From assembly GCA_902542235.1 (NCBI GenBank), contig CACBTT010000005.1, positions 16,285-80,284 of the forward strand: 64,000 nt of DNA, in the 5' to 3' direction. This stretch comes from an uncultured Pelagibacteraceae bacterium (lineage in GTDB: Bacteria > Pseudomonadota > Alphaproteobacteria > Pelagibacterales > Pelagibacteraceae). The notes beneath the pieces are model-generated. The model was not told where the DNA came from, searched no databases, and saw only the letters and a program-made list of their open reading frames with translations. Shown in pieces: positions 27,156-35,642 of the stretch (positions are counted from its first letter, which is position 1; the number at the start of each line of letters is the position of its first letter). The translations under genes were made by a program, and so were the position numbers.

Positions 27156-27431
27156 CTATTTTTGCATTTTTTTTGCTGATCTAATAACGTTCATAATTCC
27201 AGCTACTACACCAATAAAAAAAAATATTAAAATTAACCAGGGTTTAGTACCAAACCAATTGTCTAAAATAAACCCAATAATTGTCCCAACAGCCACTGCA
27301 GATACCAATTCCGTGCTCATTTTGAAGGCTGATCCCATACTTGAGCCTTTATTTTCCTTTTCAGATTTTTTGTCTTTATCGGTTTTATTTTTTGCAATTT
27401 TTAGGCGAGTTTTAAACTGGTCTTCATCCAT
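27156..27431 (-). CDS. atpI: ATP synthase accessory protein AtpI/AtpZ-like
   Basis: A 91-residue protein with a charged N-terminal half (DEDQFKTRLKIAKNKTDKDKKS) and two C-terminal helices (about 37-57 and 63-82) with the GTIIGFILDNWFGTKPW motif typical of AtpI/AtpZ proteins, which assist c-ring assembly or ion supply. It heads the F0 genes and begins three bases after the smc stop. Its role is inferred from family and position. Confidence 0.85.
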   Translation of the reverse strand: MDEDQFKTRLKIAKNKTDKDKKSEKENKGSSMGSAFKMSTELVSAVAVGTIIGFILDNWFGTKPWLILIFFFIGVVAGIMNVIRSAKKMQK

Positions 27432-27433
27432 TA

Positions 27434-30007
27434 TTAAGCAACCATACTCTCTGCTTTTTGAAGATCTACAGCAACTAGTTGGCTAATTCCTTTTTCTGGC
27501 ATTGTTACGCCGTATAGTCTGTCCATTTTAGACATGGTTAGAGCGTGGTGAGTTACAATAATAAATCTTGTAGATGTAATTTTAGTTAGTTCCGTCAAAA
27601 GATTGCAAAATCTTGTTACATTCGCATCATCTAGAGGTGCGTCTACTTCATCGAGAACACATATTGGAGCTGGATTAGTAAGAAACACTGCAAAGATTAA
27701 AGATAAAGCAGTCAGGGCTTGTTCACCTCCAGATAATAAAGTTATTGATTGCAATCTTTTTCCTGGTGGACTTACCAACATTTCTAATCCTGCATCTAAA
27801 GGATCATCAGAGTCTACTAGTTCTAGTTTTGCACTACCTCCATTAAATAGTTTGGTATAAACTTCATTGAACTTTCTATTCACTTTTTCAAAAGCATCTA
27901 GAAGTCTTTCCCTACCTTTCTGATTGAGTTCAGTAATACTTTCTTTCAACTTTATAATTGCAGTTACTAAATCTTGTCTATCTTTTTCCATTTTCTTAAT
28001 TTCATCTTCATATTTTGAAGTCTCTTCGTCTGCTCTTAAGTTAACTGAGCCTAATTTTTCTCTTTCTCTTTTTTTTTCATCAAGCAATTCCTCTTGTGTT
28101 ACTGTATCTGGATATTCAGATGCATCTTTTAAATTTGAAAAATTAAGTATCTCCTCTTCTTTTAAATTAAGTTCTGTTGATACTCTTTCTAACAAATCAT
28201 TTCTTCTTTTATTCAAACCATCGATTGTTGCTCCAGAGCTTGCTTTTCGCTCTCTTATTTCAATAGACTCTTCCTTTGTTGTATTAAGATTGCTTCTTAA
28301 TTCGTTAATCTCTTTATCTAGTTCATCTATTAATATTTCATTATCACTTTTTTCCTTTTCAGAAATTCTTAAACTTTCAGATATTTGTCCTTTTCTTTCA
28401 GCTTGTGTTTGAGGTTGTTTTTCTAGGCTATCTAATTTTTTTTGTTGAGTATCTTTTCTACTATTTAATTCATTAATCATTTTTTCAGAATTTACCAATA
28501 AGTTTTTCCAACTTTCTATTTCTTGGTCAATTATTTTAATTCTTTCACTTCTCTTAATTGATTCTTTTTTAATATTTTGATTTGTACTAAATGCTTCAGC
28601 GTATTCTTCTTGTAGACTTTTGATTTCTTCGTTTTTCTTAGTTACTGTTATCGCTAAATCGTTGTCATACATTTCATTAATTTTCATTTTTAAAAATGAA
28701 AGATTTATTTTGCATTCATCTATTAAATTAGTTGCACCATTAATGTTGTTCTCTGATAGCATTTCTTTTGCTTTTTCTAATTGCTCACTTGCTAAATCGA
28801 TAGTTTCTGAGTTCTTTTTTAGAGTATCAAGATTTAAATTTTCTAGTATTCTTTCTAATTTATCTTGCTCATCTTTTAATTTACTTTTTGCATTTACAAG
28901 ATCTAAACCGGACAGTTTTTCAGTTTCATAATATTTTGAGTCAACTGTAATTAAATTTTCTTTTTCTTCTCTAAGTCTTTTTTCATTAGAGTTTGCATCA
29001 ATGATTATGCTTTTTTCTCTAACAATATCTTCATCTATTACACTTAAAGCCTTTCTAATTGATTGTATTTCATCATTAACCCTGTCTTTTTCTTCATCTA
29101 AGCTCTTTAACTCTAAATTTAATCTTTGTATTTTTGACAAGTTTTCTTGATTTTTTTCTCTTATAGGATTTACATTTTTATTCTTTTCAATAATTTTCAT
29201 GCTTAAATCCTCTAATTTATCATTGAAGGATTTAACTTGATCATCAGCCTCATTATTGATCTCGTTTTCTACTTTAATTTCATTATCAATTTCTAAAAGA
29301 CGTAAATAATATAAACCTGCCTCAACTTTTTTTATTTCTTCAGAAATAGATTTATATTTTGCAGCCTCTTCAGCTTGCTTTTGCAAATTTGCTAATTGTC
29401 TTTCCTGTTGTCTTCTTAATTCATCTGCCCTTTTTAAATTATTTTCTGCTGCGCCTAATCGCAATTCTGCTTCGTGTCTTCTAACATGTAAACCTGCTAT
29501 ACCAGCTGCTTCTTCTAAGATAGCTCTTCGATCAGAAGGTTTTGCCGTGACCAATGCTCCAATTCTACCTTGACTAATAATCGAAGGTGAATGAGCACCT
29601 GTTGATAAGTCTGCAAAGAACATCTGAGCATCCTTAGCTCTAACTTCTTTCCCATTTATATAAAATTTTGAGCCTTTATCTTTTTCTATTTTTCTTCTTA
29701 TTTCAATTTCATCGAGCTCATTATATTGTAGAGGACCATCTTTATTGTCATTTGATAAGCTTACTAAAACTTCTGCAATATTTTTTGATGGTTTGTTTGA
29801 AGTTCCGGAAAATATAACGTCTTCCATTCCTGAACCTCTCATACTTTTCGCTGATGTCTCACCCATACACCATCGCAACGACTCCACTATATTTGATTTG
29901 CCACAACCGTTTGGACCAACTATCCCAGTTAAACCTTCTTCAATCAGGAAATTAGTTTTTTCAGCAAAAGACTTAAATCCATTTAATTGGATTTTTTTAA
30001 ATTCCAT
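27434..30007 (-). CDS. smc: Chromosome segregation ATPase SMC, shortened, no recognisable hinge
   Basis: SMC dimers organise and separate chromosomes. The head is complete: Walker A GPNGCGKS (31-38), the Q-loop region, signature LSGGE (758-762), Walker B ICVLDEVDAP with Asp786-Glu787 and THHALTM. The total is only 857 residues against about 1150 in most bacteria. Between the heads the sequence is almost all charged coiled coil; I find no globular hinge of about 120 residues with its glycine motif. The only break is around 400-440, including NNINGATNLID. The gene order smc-dsbA-dciA-mutY is common in alphaproteobacteria and argues that this is the true smc ortholog, not RecN or SbcC. Confidence 0.88.
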   Translation of the reverse strand: MEFKKIQLNGFKSFAEKTNFLIEEGLTGIVGPNGCGKSNIVESLRWCMGETSAKSMRGSGMEDVIFSGTSNKPSKNIAEVLVSLSNDNKDGPLQYNELDEIEIRRKIEKDKGSKFYINGKEVRAKDAQMFFADLSTGAHSPSIISQGRIGALVTAKPSDRRAILEEAAGIAGLHVRRHEAELRLGAAENNLKRADELRRQQERQLANLQKQAEEAAKYKSISEEIKKVEAGLYYLRLLEIDNEIKVENEINNEADDQVKSFNDKLEDLSMKIIEKNKNVNPIREKNQENLSKIQRLNLELKSLDEEKDRVNDEIQSIRKALSVIDEDIVREKSIIIDANSNEKRLREEKENLITVDSKYYETEKLSGLDLVNAKSKLKDEQDKLERILENLNLDTLKKNSETIDLASEQLEKAKEMLSENNINGATNLIDECKINLSFLKMKINEMYDNDLAITVTKKNEEIKSLQEEYAEAFSTNQNIKKESIKRSERIKIIDQEIESWKNLLVNSEKMINELNSRKDTQQKKLDSLEKQPQTQAERKGQISESLRISEKEKSDNEILIDELDKEINELRSNLNTTKEESIEIRERKASSGATIDGLNKRRNDLLERVSTELNLKEEEILNFSNLKDASEYPDTVTQEELLDEKKREREKLGSVNLRADEETSKYEDEIKKMEKDRQDLVTAIIKLKESITELNQKGRERLLDAFEKVNRKFNEVYTKLFNGGSAKLELVDSDDPLDAGLEMLVSPPGKRLQSITLLSGGEQALTALSLIFAVFLTNPAPICVLDEVDAPLDDANVTRFCNLLTELTKITSTRFIIVTHHALTMSKMDRLYGVTMPEKGISQLVAVDLQKAESMVA

Positions 30008-30015
30008 TCACTGAC

Positions 30016-30591
30016 TTATATCAGTTTTTCAATGTATTTTTTTAATTTTTTGTAGTTTGAGTGATTTTCAAACTTTTTTCCGTTAATTATGACTGTAGGA
30101 GTAGCATTCACTTTATACTTTTTAACACCTTCGATTCGGTCTTCTAAAATATGATCCTCTATTTTTTTATCCGCCAAGCACTTATCAAAATCAAGATTAT
30201 ATTCAGTATTATCAATAAATTTTTTCATTGCTTGATTTGCCTCTAATTCATTTCTTCCTTTTATCCACTTATCTTGATTTAAATATAAATGATGCAAAAT
30301 TTCATGCTCACCATCATTTCTACAATGCGCTAATTTAGTTGCATTAAATGCAATGATGTCTAATGGAAAGCTTTTAAATTCTATTGAAATCAATCCTTTA
30401 TCAATAAAATCTTCTTTTAATTTAGGATATATATTTTTATGAAAATTTGCACAATGACTACAAGTTAAAGATTCAAAAACCATTAACTTAACTTTAGAGT
30501 CTGCACTTCCAACTAAAATTGGTTTAACTTCAGAATTAGCATTGATGAAATTAAAAAAAATTAAAATTGAGATAAAAATTATTTTTTTCAT
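30016..30591 (-). CDS. DsbA-like thiol:disulfide protein
   Basis: A 191-residue exported thioredoxin-fold protein. A signal peptide (about 1-20, ending INANS) leads to VFESLTCSHCANFH with the active cysteines 44 and 47 (CSHC), then a helical insert (about 85-135), and the cis-proline loop VNATPTVIINGKKF near the end. The family contains DsbA/DsbG-like oxidants of the periplasm. It overlaps the dciA-like gene by four bases and precedes smc by eight, a conserved neighbourhood in alphaproteobacteria. Confidence 0.85.
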   Translation of the reverse strand: MKKIIFISILIFFNFINANSEVKPILVGSADSKVKLMVFESLTCSHCANFHKNIYPKLKEDFIDKGLISIEFKSFPLDIIAFNATKLAHCRNDGEHEILHHLYLNQDKWIKGRNELEANQAMKKFIDNTEYNLDFDKCLADKKIEDHILEDRIEGVKKYKVNATPTVIINGKKFENHSNYKKLKKYIEKLI

Positions 30592-31070
30592 TTTATTTTA
30601 AAATGTTTACTTAGCTCTAAAAGTGAATTTTTTATTTTGTCATTTTTAATATTATTTATGCTCTTTATATGTTTATTTTTTGTCGCATTAATAGCTGTAT
30701 TTTTATGGCTTTCTTCAATTTTTCCGTCAAATGTATTCAATTTAATGTCATCTAAAACATGATAGCCAAAAAAAATATTAATTTTTTTTATTATTTCTTT
30801 TTTTGAATACTCAACGTCAACTTCATTTCCCCTCTTTACTAAAATATTTAAACGACTTCCCGATAACCTATTTGAACTTTTGTATGATTTAGGAAAGCTT
30901 ACCTTAAATAAATCTTTACCTACTAAATATTTCCAATTGTCTAAAGTTTCATTATAAATTTTACCTTTTTTACTAATTATTCTTTTTGCTTCTGTGGGTA
31001 AAGTATCTTTAAAAGATCTTAAACCTTGAATGGAATTATATCTCTGCTTAGTATTATGTTTTTGACTCAT
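30588..31070 (-). CDS. DUF721 / DciA-like protein
   Basis: A 160-residue basic protein with the DUF721 pattern: WKYLVGKDLFKVSFPKSYKS (about 47-66), SRLNILVKRGNEVDVEY and INIFFGYHVLDDIKLN. DciA loads the replicative helicase DnaB in bacteria lacking DnaC; this is known for the family, not shown here. The C-terminal 50 residues are lysine- and asparagine-rich and likely disordered. The start codon abuts that of mutY on the other strand with no base between (CATATG). Confidence 0.7.
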   Translation of the reverse strand: MSQKHNTKQRYNSIQGLRSFKDTLPTEAKRIISKKGKIYNETLDNWKYLVGKDLFKVSFPKSYKSSNRLSGSRLNILVKRGNEVDVEYSKKEIIKKINIFFGYHVLDDIKLNTFDGKIEESHKNTAINATKNKHIKSINNIKNDKIKNSLLELSKHFKIK

Positions 31071-32063
31071 ATGAATAATAAAAACATACCAAATAAAATT
31101 CTACATTGGTACGATAATAATAAAAGAATTTTACCTTGGAGAAAAAAAGTTTCTCAGAAACAAAAAGAATATTTTACGTTTGTTAGTGAATTTATGTTGC
31201 AACAAACTCAAGTAAAAACTGTTATTCCTTATTTTGAAAAATTTGTAAAACAAATTCCAACCTTTCAATCATTGGCAGATGTTGATGAAAAAATCTTAAT
31301 GAAACATTGGGAAGGCCTTGGTTATTATTCAAGAGCAAGAAATCTAAAAAAAAGTGCAATTAAAATTCTTAAAGATTTCAACGGTAAGTTGCCAAAATCT
31401 TATGAAAAGTTAATACAATTACCAGGTGTTGGTGAATATACATCTAAAGCAATAATGTCTATAGCATTTAACATTAAAACTATCCCTTTAGATGGAAATG
31501 TACAGAGAATTCTTAAAAGAACTCTCTATTTAAAAAAGCAGAATGAAATATCTAAAGATTCTCTAAAAACAAAAATTAATTTTTTTGGACTGTCCGATCG
31601 TGCTAGTGATTACTCACAAGCAATTATGGAAATAGGTGCTTTAATTTGCAAACCAAAAAATCCAATTTGTAAAGAATGTCCATTAAGTAAAAATTGTATA
31701 TCTTTAAAAAAAAATGATTTTGAGTTAACTAAAAATAATAAAGAAATAAAAACTAAATATTTTGAAGCGACTATCTACAAAAAACAAAATAATTATTTAT
31801 TGGTTAAAAACGATAAATTTAAATTTTTAAAAAATATGCCAATTTTCCCTATGACTGAAGTTGGAGAAAGTAAGTATAATTATTCAAATAATAAAAAAAT
31901 TAATATAAAATTATCTAATATGGAAATGAAAATTTTGTTAAATAACTCAAAAAGACCTCCAAAGATTAAAAATAAAATATTAATTAAAAAAGATAAATTA
32001 AGCTCAGAAATAATTCCATCATTTACTAAAAAAATATTTTATACCATCTCAAAATCTGAATGA
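31071..32063 (+). CDS. mutY: A/G-specific adenine DNA glycosylase
   Basis: MutY removes adenine opposite 8-oxoguanine. From the ATG at 31071 it has 330 residues, with the catalytic Glu40 (SEFMLQQTQV), helix-hairpin-helix LPGVGEYTSKA (118-128), the catalytic Asp141 (IPLDGNVQRIL) and a complete [4Fe-4S] cluster motif Cys193-x6-Cys200-x2-Cys203-x5-Cys209. A longer frame to 31026 would run into the divergent gene. The C-terminal NUDIX-like part (about 225-330) is weakly conserved and lysine-rich. It overlaps the monooxygenase by four bases. Confidence 0.93.
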   Translation: MNNKNIPNKILHWYDNNKRILPWRKKVSQKQKEYFTFVSEFMLQQTQVKTVIPYFEKFVKQIPTFQSLADVDEKILMKHWEGLGYYSRARNLKKSAIKILKDFNGKLPKSYEKLIQLPGVGEYTSKAIMSIAFNIKTIPLDGNVQRILKRTLYLKKQNEISKDSLKTKINFFGLSDRASDYSQAIMEIGALICKPKNPICKECPLSKNCISLKKNDFELTKNNKEIKTKYFEATIYKKQNNYLLVKNDKFKFLKNMPIFPMTEVGESKYNYSNNKKINIKLSNMEMKILLNNSKRPPKIKNKILIKKDKLSSEIIPSFTKKIFYTISKSE

Positions 32064-33184
32064 AAAAAGTTGCAATTGTAGGAGCTGGTATATCTGGTTT
32101 GTATCTTGCAAATGAATTAAACAATAATACTGAAATAGACTATAAAATCTTTGAAAAAAAAGATTACCTTAATTTAAATGAAGGTTATGGCATTCAACTT
32201 TCAGTTAACAGTATTAATTTGTTAAATAAAGTAGGATTTAAAAATATTTCAGCATCAGATGTTTATTATCCAACAAAAGTTAATTTTTTCCAGGCTAATA
32301 ATATTAAAAAGATTTGTGAAATTGATTTAAAGCAATTCAATAATGTAAATGACCGTTACACAACACTTAAAAGATCAACATTAATAAAGTTTTTAATTGG
32401 TAATATTCCTGAGGAAAAAATTCAATTTAAAGCCGATATTCAAAATATCGAATATAATGAAAAAATTAAGATTTCTTGGAATAATAAGAATGAAAGTTTC
32501 GATTATATAGTAATTGCAGACGGTGTTTTTTCAAAATTAAAATCCCAAATATCCAACAATCATTTAAACCCAATTTTTAATGGTAACATTGCTTTAAGGG
32601 CGAATTTAAAACAACATGAAAAAGATAATATTTCTGTTTACATGGGGTCAAATTTTCACTATGTAACTTATCCCGTAAATCAAAAACTCGAATATAATTT
32701 CGTTGCTATAATCAAAAAAAAACTAACTACTAAAGAAATTGAAGATAAAAATATTCTTAATTCTGAAATATTTATAAAATCTTTAAAAGACTTTATATCA
32801 AAAAATTCTATTATAAATTTAGAAAGTTTAGCAAATATAAAGTGTTTTCCTGTATTTGTGAGCACTGAATTACCCACACTAAAATATCAAAATGCTTATT
32901 TGAGTGGAGATGCTTTATTTGCTTTTCCACCTTCTTTTGCACAAGGTGCTTCTCAAAGTATTGAAACAGCAAATGGTATTTTAGAAAATATTACAAGTTC
33001 AAATAGTATTTATAAAGATAAGGTAAGTAAAATATTACTAGTAAATAAAAGATCAAAATTAAACCATTTTGCCTTCCATTTAACTAATCCAATAATAATA
33101 TTAATTAGAAATATTGTTTTGAAATTTTTATCAAAAAATAAAAAATTTCTAGAGAGTTATCTTGGAAAAATTTATAGAAATTAA
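32060..33184 (+). CDS. FAD-dependent monooxygenase (PHBH/UbiH-like fold)
   Basis: A 374-residue flavoprotein. The N-terminal dinucleotide fold is VAIVGAGISGLYLANEL, followed by GYGIQLSVNSINLLNKVG, the Asp motif YIVIADGVFSKLK (about 150-162) and the second FAD motif NAYLSGDALFAFPPSFAQGASQSIE (about 278-302). This is the class A flavin hydroxylase layout shared by UbiH/UbiF and salicylate hydroxylases. Substrate unknown: a role in ubiquinone hydroxylation is possible but the SGDALFAF form is not decisive. It is coupled to mutY and converges with ccrM, overlapping by four bases. Confidence 0.75.
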   Translation: MKKVAIVGAGISGLYLANELNNNTEIDYKIFEKKDYLNLNEGYGIQLSVNSINLLNKVGFKNISASDVYYPTKVNFFQANNIKKICEIDLKQFNNVNDRYTTLKRSTLIKFLIGNIPEEKIQFKADIQNIEYNEKIKISWNNKNESFDYIVIADGVFSKLKSQISNNHLNPIFNGNIALRANLKQHEKDNISVYMGSNFHYVTYPVNQKLEYNFVAIIKKKLTTKEIEDKNILNSEIFIKSLKDFISKNSIINLESLANIKCFPVFVSTELPTLKYQNAYLSGDALFAFPPSFAQGASQSIETANGILENITSSNSIYKDKVSKILLVNKRSKLNHFAFHLTNPIIILIRNIVLKFLSKNKKFLESYLGKIYRN

Positions 33185-34254
33185 GTAGTTGGCCTAAGTC
33201 TTTGCCTCAAATCATCAATTGGTTTGAGTGAATTGCCTGATTTATAATACCAAAAAGTCCAACCGTTACAGCTCTCAGCACCTAATATTTGTGCAGCAAC
33301 TTTATGAATTGATCCTTCTGATTTTCGATATTTTATACTACCATCAATCATAATTTTCGCATTGATTTGTTTTTTTTGATCAAAAATTTCAGTACCAGGT
33401 TTAATAATTCCTAATTCAACCAAAGATCCAAATGGTACTCTTGGTTTGGATCTATTATTTTTAATAGTATCCAAATATTCATCTTCTATAATTTTTGTAT
33501 TTTTAATTCTTTTACTTGCAGCTTCAAAATAGTTTTTTTCTTTTTCTACCCCAAAATAATTTCTACCTAACTTTTTTGAAACTACAGCAGTTGTTCCCGT
33601 ACCAAGAAACGGGTCCAATATTAAATCACCTTTATTCGAGGATGCTAATATAATTCTGTGCAATAAAGACTCTGGCTTTTGCGTAGAGTGAACTTTATTA
33701 CCATTATTTTTAAGTCTTTCTTTTCCATTACATATAGGTAAATTCCATGTTGATCTCATCTGCAGATCATCGTTTAAACATTTAAGTGATTGATAATTAA
33801 AAGTATACTTTGAACCTTCACTTTTTGATGCCCATATAAGTGTTTCGTGCGCATTAGTAAAACGTGTTCCTCTAAAATTTGGCATAGGGTTATTTTTATT
33901 CCAAATCACATCATTTAGTATCCAAAAACCTAAATCCTGCATTTTTGAACCAACTCTAAAAATATTATGATAACTTCCTATGACCCATATAGATCCATTT
34001 TTTTTTAAAATTCTTTTACATTCTTTAAGCCATTGAACTGAAAACTCATCGTAACTTTTAAAACTATCAAATTTATCCCATGCATCTTTTACTGCATCAA
34101 CTTTAGATCTATCAGGTCGACTTAATTCTTTTTTCAGTTGAAGGTTGTAAGGTGGATCTGCAAATATCAGATCAAAACTTTCAGCAGGAATTTTTTTTAA
34201 TTCCTTAATACTATCTCCATTAATAATTTTATTTTTTATGTCTGAAATGATCAT
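33181..34254 (-). CDS. ccrM: Cell-cycle adenine DNA methyltransferase (GANTC)
   Basis: CcrM methylates adenine in GANTC and helps set the cell cycle in alphaproteobacteria. The 357-residue enzyme is of the beta class: DPPY (33-36) in LIFADPPYNLQLKKELSRPD comes before the SAM motif FLGTGTTAV (about 218-226). KVDAVKDAWDKF is a CcrM hallmark. The C-terminal 80 residues, ending in ILGAESCNGWTFWYY and DDLRQRLRPT, form the extra RAMA-like DNA-recognition domain. It lies 78 bases after rnhB, with a palindrome holding two GANTC sites in that leader. Confidence 0.95.
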   Translation of the reverse strand: MIISDIKNKIINGDSIKELKKIPAESFDLIFADPPYNLQLKKELSRPDRSKVDAVKDAWDKFDSFKSYDEFSVQWLKECKRILKKNGSIWVIGSYHNIFRVGSKMQDLGFWILNDVIWNKNNPMPNFRGTRFTNAHETLIWASKSEGSKYTFNYQSLKCLNDDLQMRSTWNLPICNGKERLKNNGNKVHSTQKPESLLHRIILASSNKGDLILDPFLGTGTTAVVSKKLGRNYFGVEKEKNYFEAASKRIKNTKIIEDEYLDTIKNNRSKPRVPFGSLVELGIIKPGTEIFDQKKQINAKIMIDGSIKYRKSEGSIHKVAAQILGAESCNGWTFWYYKSGNSLKPIDDLRQRLRPTT

Positions 34255-34270
34255 TTTATATTTTTCAATT

Positions 34271-34289
34271 AGACTCCAGTCAGGAGTCT
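34271..34289 (-). promoter_or_regulatory. Palindrome with two GANTC sites in the ccrM leader
   Basis: AGACTCC (34271-34277) and GGAGTCT (34283-34289) are perfect inverted arms around AGTCA. Each arm holds one GANTC site (34272-34276 and 34284-34288), the target of CcrM itself. It lies 17 to 35 bases before the ccrM ATG. In Caulobacter, methylation of two GANTC sites in the ccrM leader switches the gene off (established knowledge); the same feedback is inferred here. No T-run follows, so it is not the rnhB terminator. Confidence 0.6.
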
Positions 34290-34332
34290 ACGTCAACCTG
34301 TGATTGAATTTATTGATTGATAATTGTTATGA

Positions 34333-34908
34333 TTATTTTTTAAGACTCAATATCTTGTGTATTGGTTGGAAGGTTTTTCTATGAAATTTAGTCACTCCAA
34401 ATTTTTTAATAGCTTTAATATGATCCTTAGTTCCATAACCTGCATTATTATCCCAGCCGTATTTTTTAAAAGAAAAAGACATCTTTTTCATTAGCTTATC
34501 TCTTTCAACTTTAGCAATAATGGATGCGGCTGAAATTTCAGGAATTTTTTCATCACCTTTTACAATAGTTTTAATAACATAATTTTTTAAGTCTGGTCGT
34601 TTATTACCATCTATTAAAACTTTTCTAGGTTTAAATTTGAGTTTCATAATTGCTCTTTTCATCGAAAGCAGACTAGCATTTAAAATATTAATTTTTTCAA
34701 TTTCCTTTATTGATGCAGACCCTAACGCCCAAACTGAATTTTTTTTTATATATTTAGCTAAAGTTTCCCTCTGAATTTTATTAAGTTTTTTTGAATCTTT
34801 AAGAATTTTTCTATTAATTTCTTTATTTAATATAACAGCAGCTGCATAAACTGGTCCTACAAGGCTTCCTCTTCCAACTTCATCAACCCCAGCAATAATT
34901 TTTTTCAT
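34333..34908 (-). CDS. rnhB: Ribonuclease HII
   Basis: RNase HII removes single ribonucleotides and RNA primers from DNA. The 191-residue enzyme has the catalytic pair in AGVDEVGRGSLVGPVYAAAV (Asp8, Glu9), the second Asp in VLIDGNKRP (about residue 98) and EISAASIIAKVERD near 124-137, and ends in KFHRKTFQPI. All are conserved. It is 19 bases after the uracil-DNA glycosylase and upstream of ccrM, and complements rnhA elsewhere in the window. Confidence 0.95.
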   Translation of the reverse strand: MKKIIAGVDEVGRGSLVGPVYAAAVILNKEINRKILKDSKKLNKIQRETLAKYIKKNSVWALGSASIKEIEKINILNASLLSMKRAIMKLKFKPRKVLIDGNKRPDLKNYVIKTIVKGDEKIPEISAASIIAKVERDKLMKKMSFSFKKYGWDNNAGYGTKDHIKAIKKFGVTKFHRKTFQPIHKILSLKK

Positions 34909-34927
34909 ATAAAATATTATTATAAAT

Positions 34928-35632
34928 TTAAATCTCTAAACCATTTTCGTCTATTTTTTTTCTAATTTCTTTGAGATCTGCCCAAGAATATTTTTTTTGC
35001 TCTGCTTGTCTTAGAAGATATGCTGGGTGAAAAGTTATCATTGTTAAATATGTTTTATTATTAATTATTACTTCCTTCCATTTTCCTCTTTCTTTAGAAA
35101 TTTTAATTTTATTCCCGAAGAGCGCTTCCATTGCTGTGCTTCCCATTAAAATAAGTATTTCTGGATTTATAATCGAAATATGTTTTCTTAAATATTCAGA
35201 GTATCTATTTATTTCTGATATTTCAGGCTTTCGGTTATTTGGAGGCCTATAATTTACAACATTAGTAATATAAACGTTAGTTCTATCTAAATTAATAGCT
35301 TTTAACATTTTATTTAAAAGCATTCCTGCATCACCAACAAAAGGTTTTCCTAATTCATCTTCTTTTTGTCCAGGTCCTTCTCCTACAATCATTATTTTTG
35401 AAGATGAATTTCCATCACTGAAAACAAGATTTTTTGCACTATTTTTTAGTTCACAATCTTCAATCTTTTCTATTTCAACTCTAAGTTTTGCTAATTCTTC
35501 AGATTTATCCACATTAGGAGCATTATTTTTAAATCTATTTATTGGTTCATTGCTAAATTCATACTCAATACCTAGTTCGTTCAATAAATCATTATCAAAT
35601 ATGTCATTTTGATTTTTTTCATTTAAAGTCAT
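34928..35632 (-). CDS. Uracil-DNA glycosylase, family 4-like, without iron-sulfur cysteines
   Basis: A 234-residue protein with the family 4 active-site block VGEGPGQKEDELGKPFVG (83-100), YITNVVNYRPPNNRKP (121-136) and FHPAYLLRQ near the end. The family normally holds a [4Fe-4S] cluster on four cysteines; here the entire protein has one Cys (Cys60 in EDCELKNSA). Tyr128 and Tyr144 stand where cluster cysteines are expected. Uracil removal from DNA is inferred from the motifs. The first 45 residues are poorly conserved. It is divergent from the TPR gene with ten bases between. Confidence 0.82.
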   Translation of the reverse strand: MTLNEKNQNDIFDNDLLNELGIEYEFSNEPINRFKNNAPNVDKSEELAKLRVEIEKIEDCELKNSAKNLVFSDGNSSSKIMIVGEGPGQKEDELGKPFVGDAGMLLNKMLKAINLDRTNVYITNVVNYRPPNNRKPEISEINRYSEYLRKHISIINPEILILMGSTAMEALFGNKIKISKERGKWKEVIINNKTYLTMITFHPAYLLRQAEQKKYSWADLKEIRKKIDENGLEI

Positions 35633-35642
35633 AAAGTAAAAA

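Noticed and set aside
27924..28412. 162-residue serine-rich ORF antisense to smc
   Set aside because: The Ser/Phe/Leu-rich composition is what the complement of a Lys/Glu coiled coil gives; no motif or start signal.
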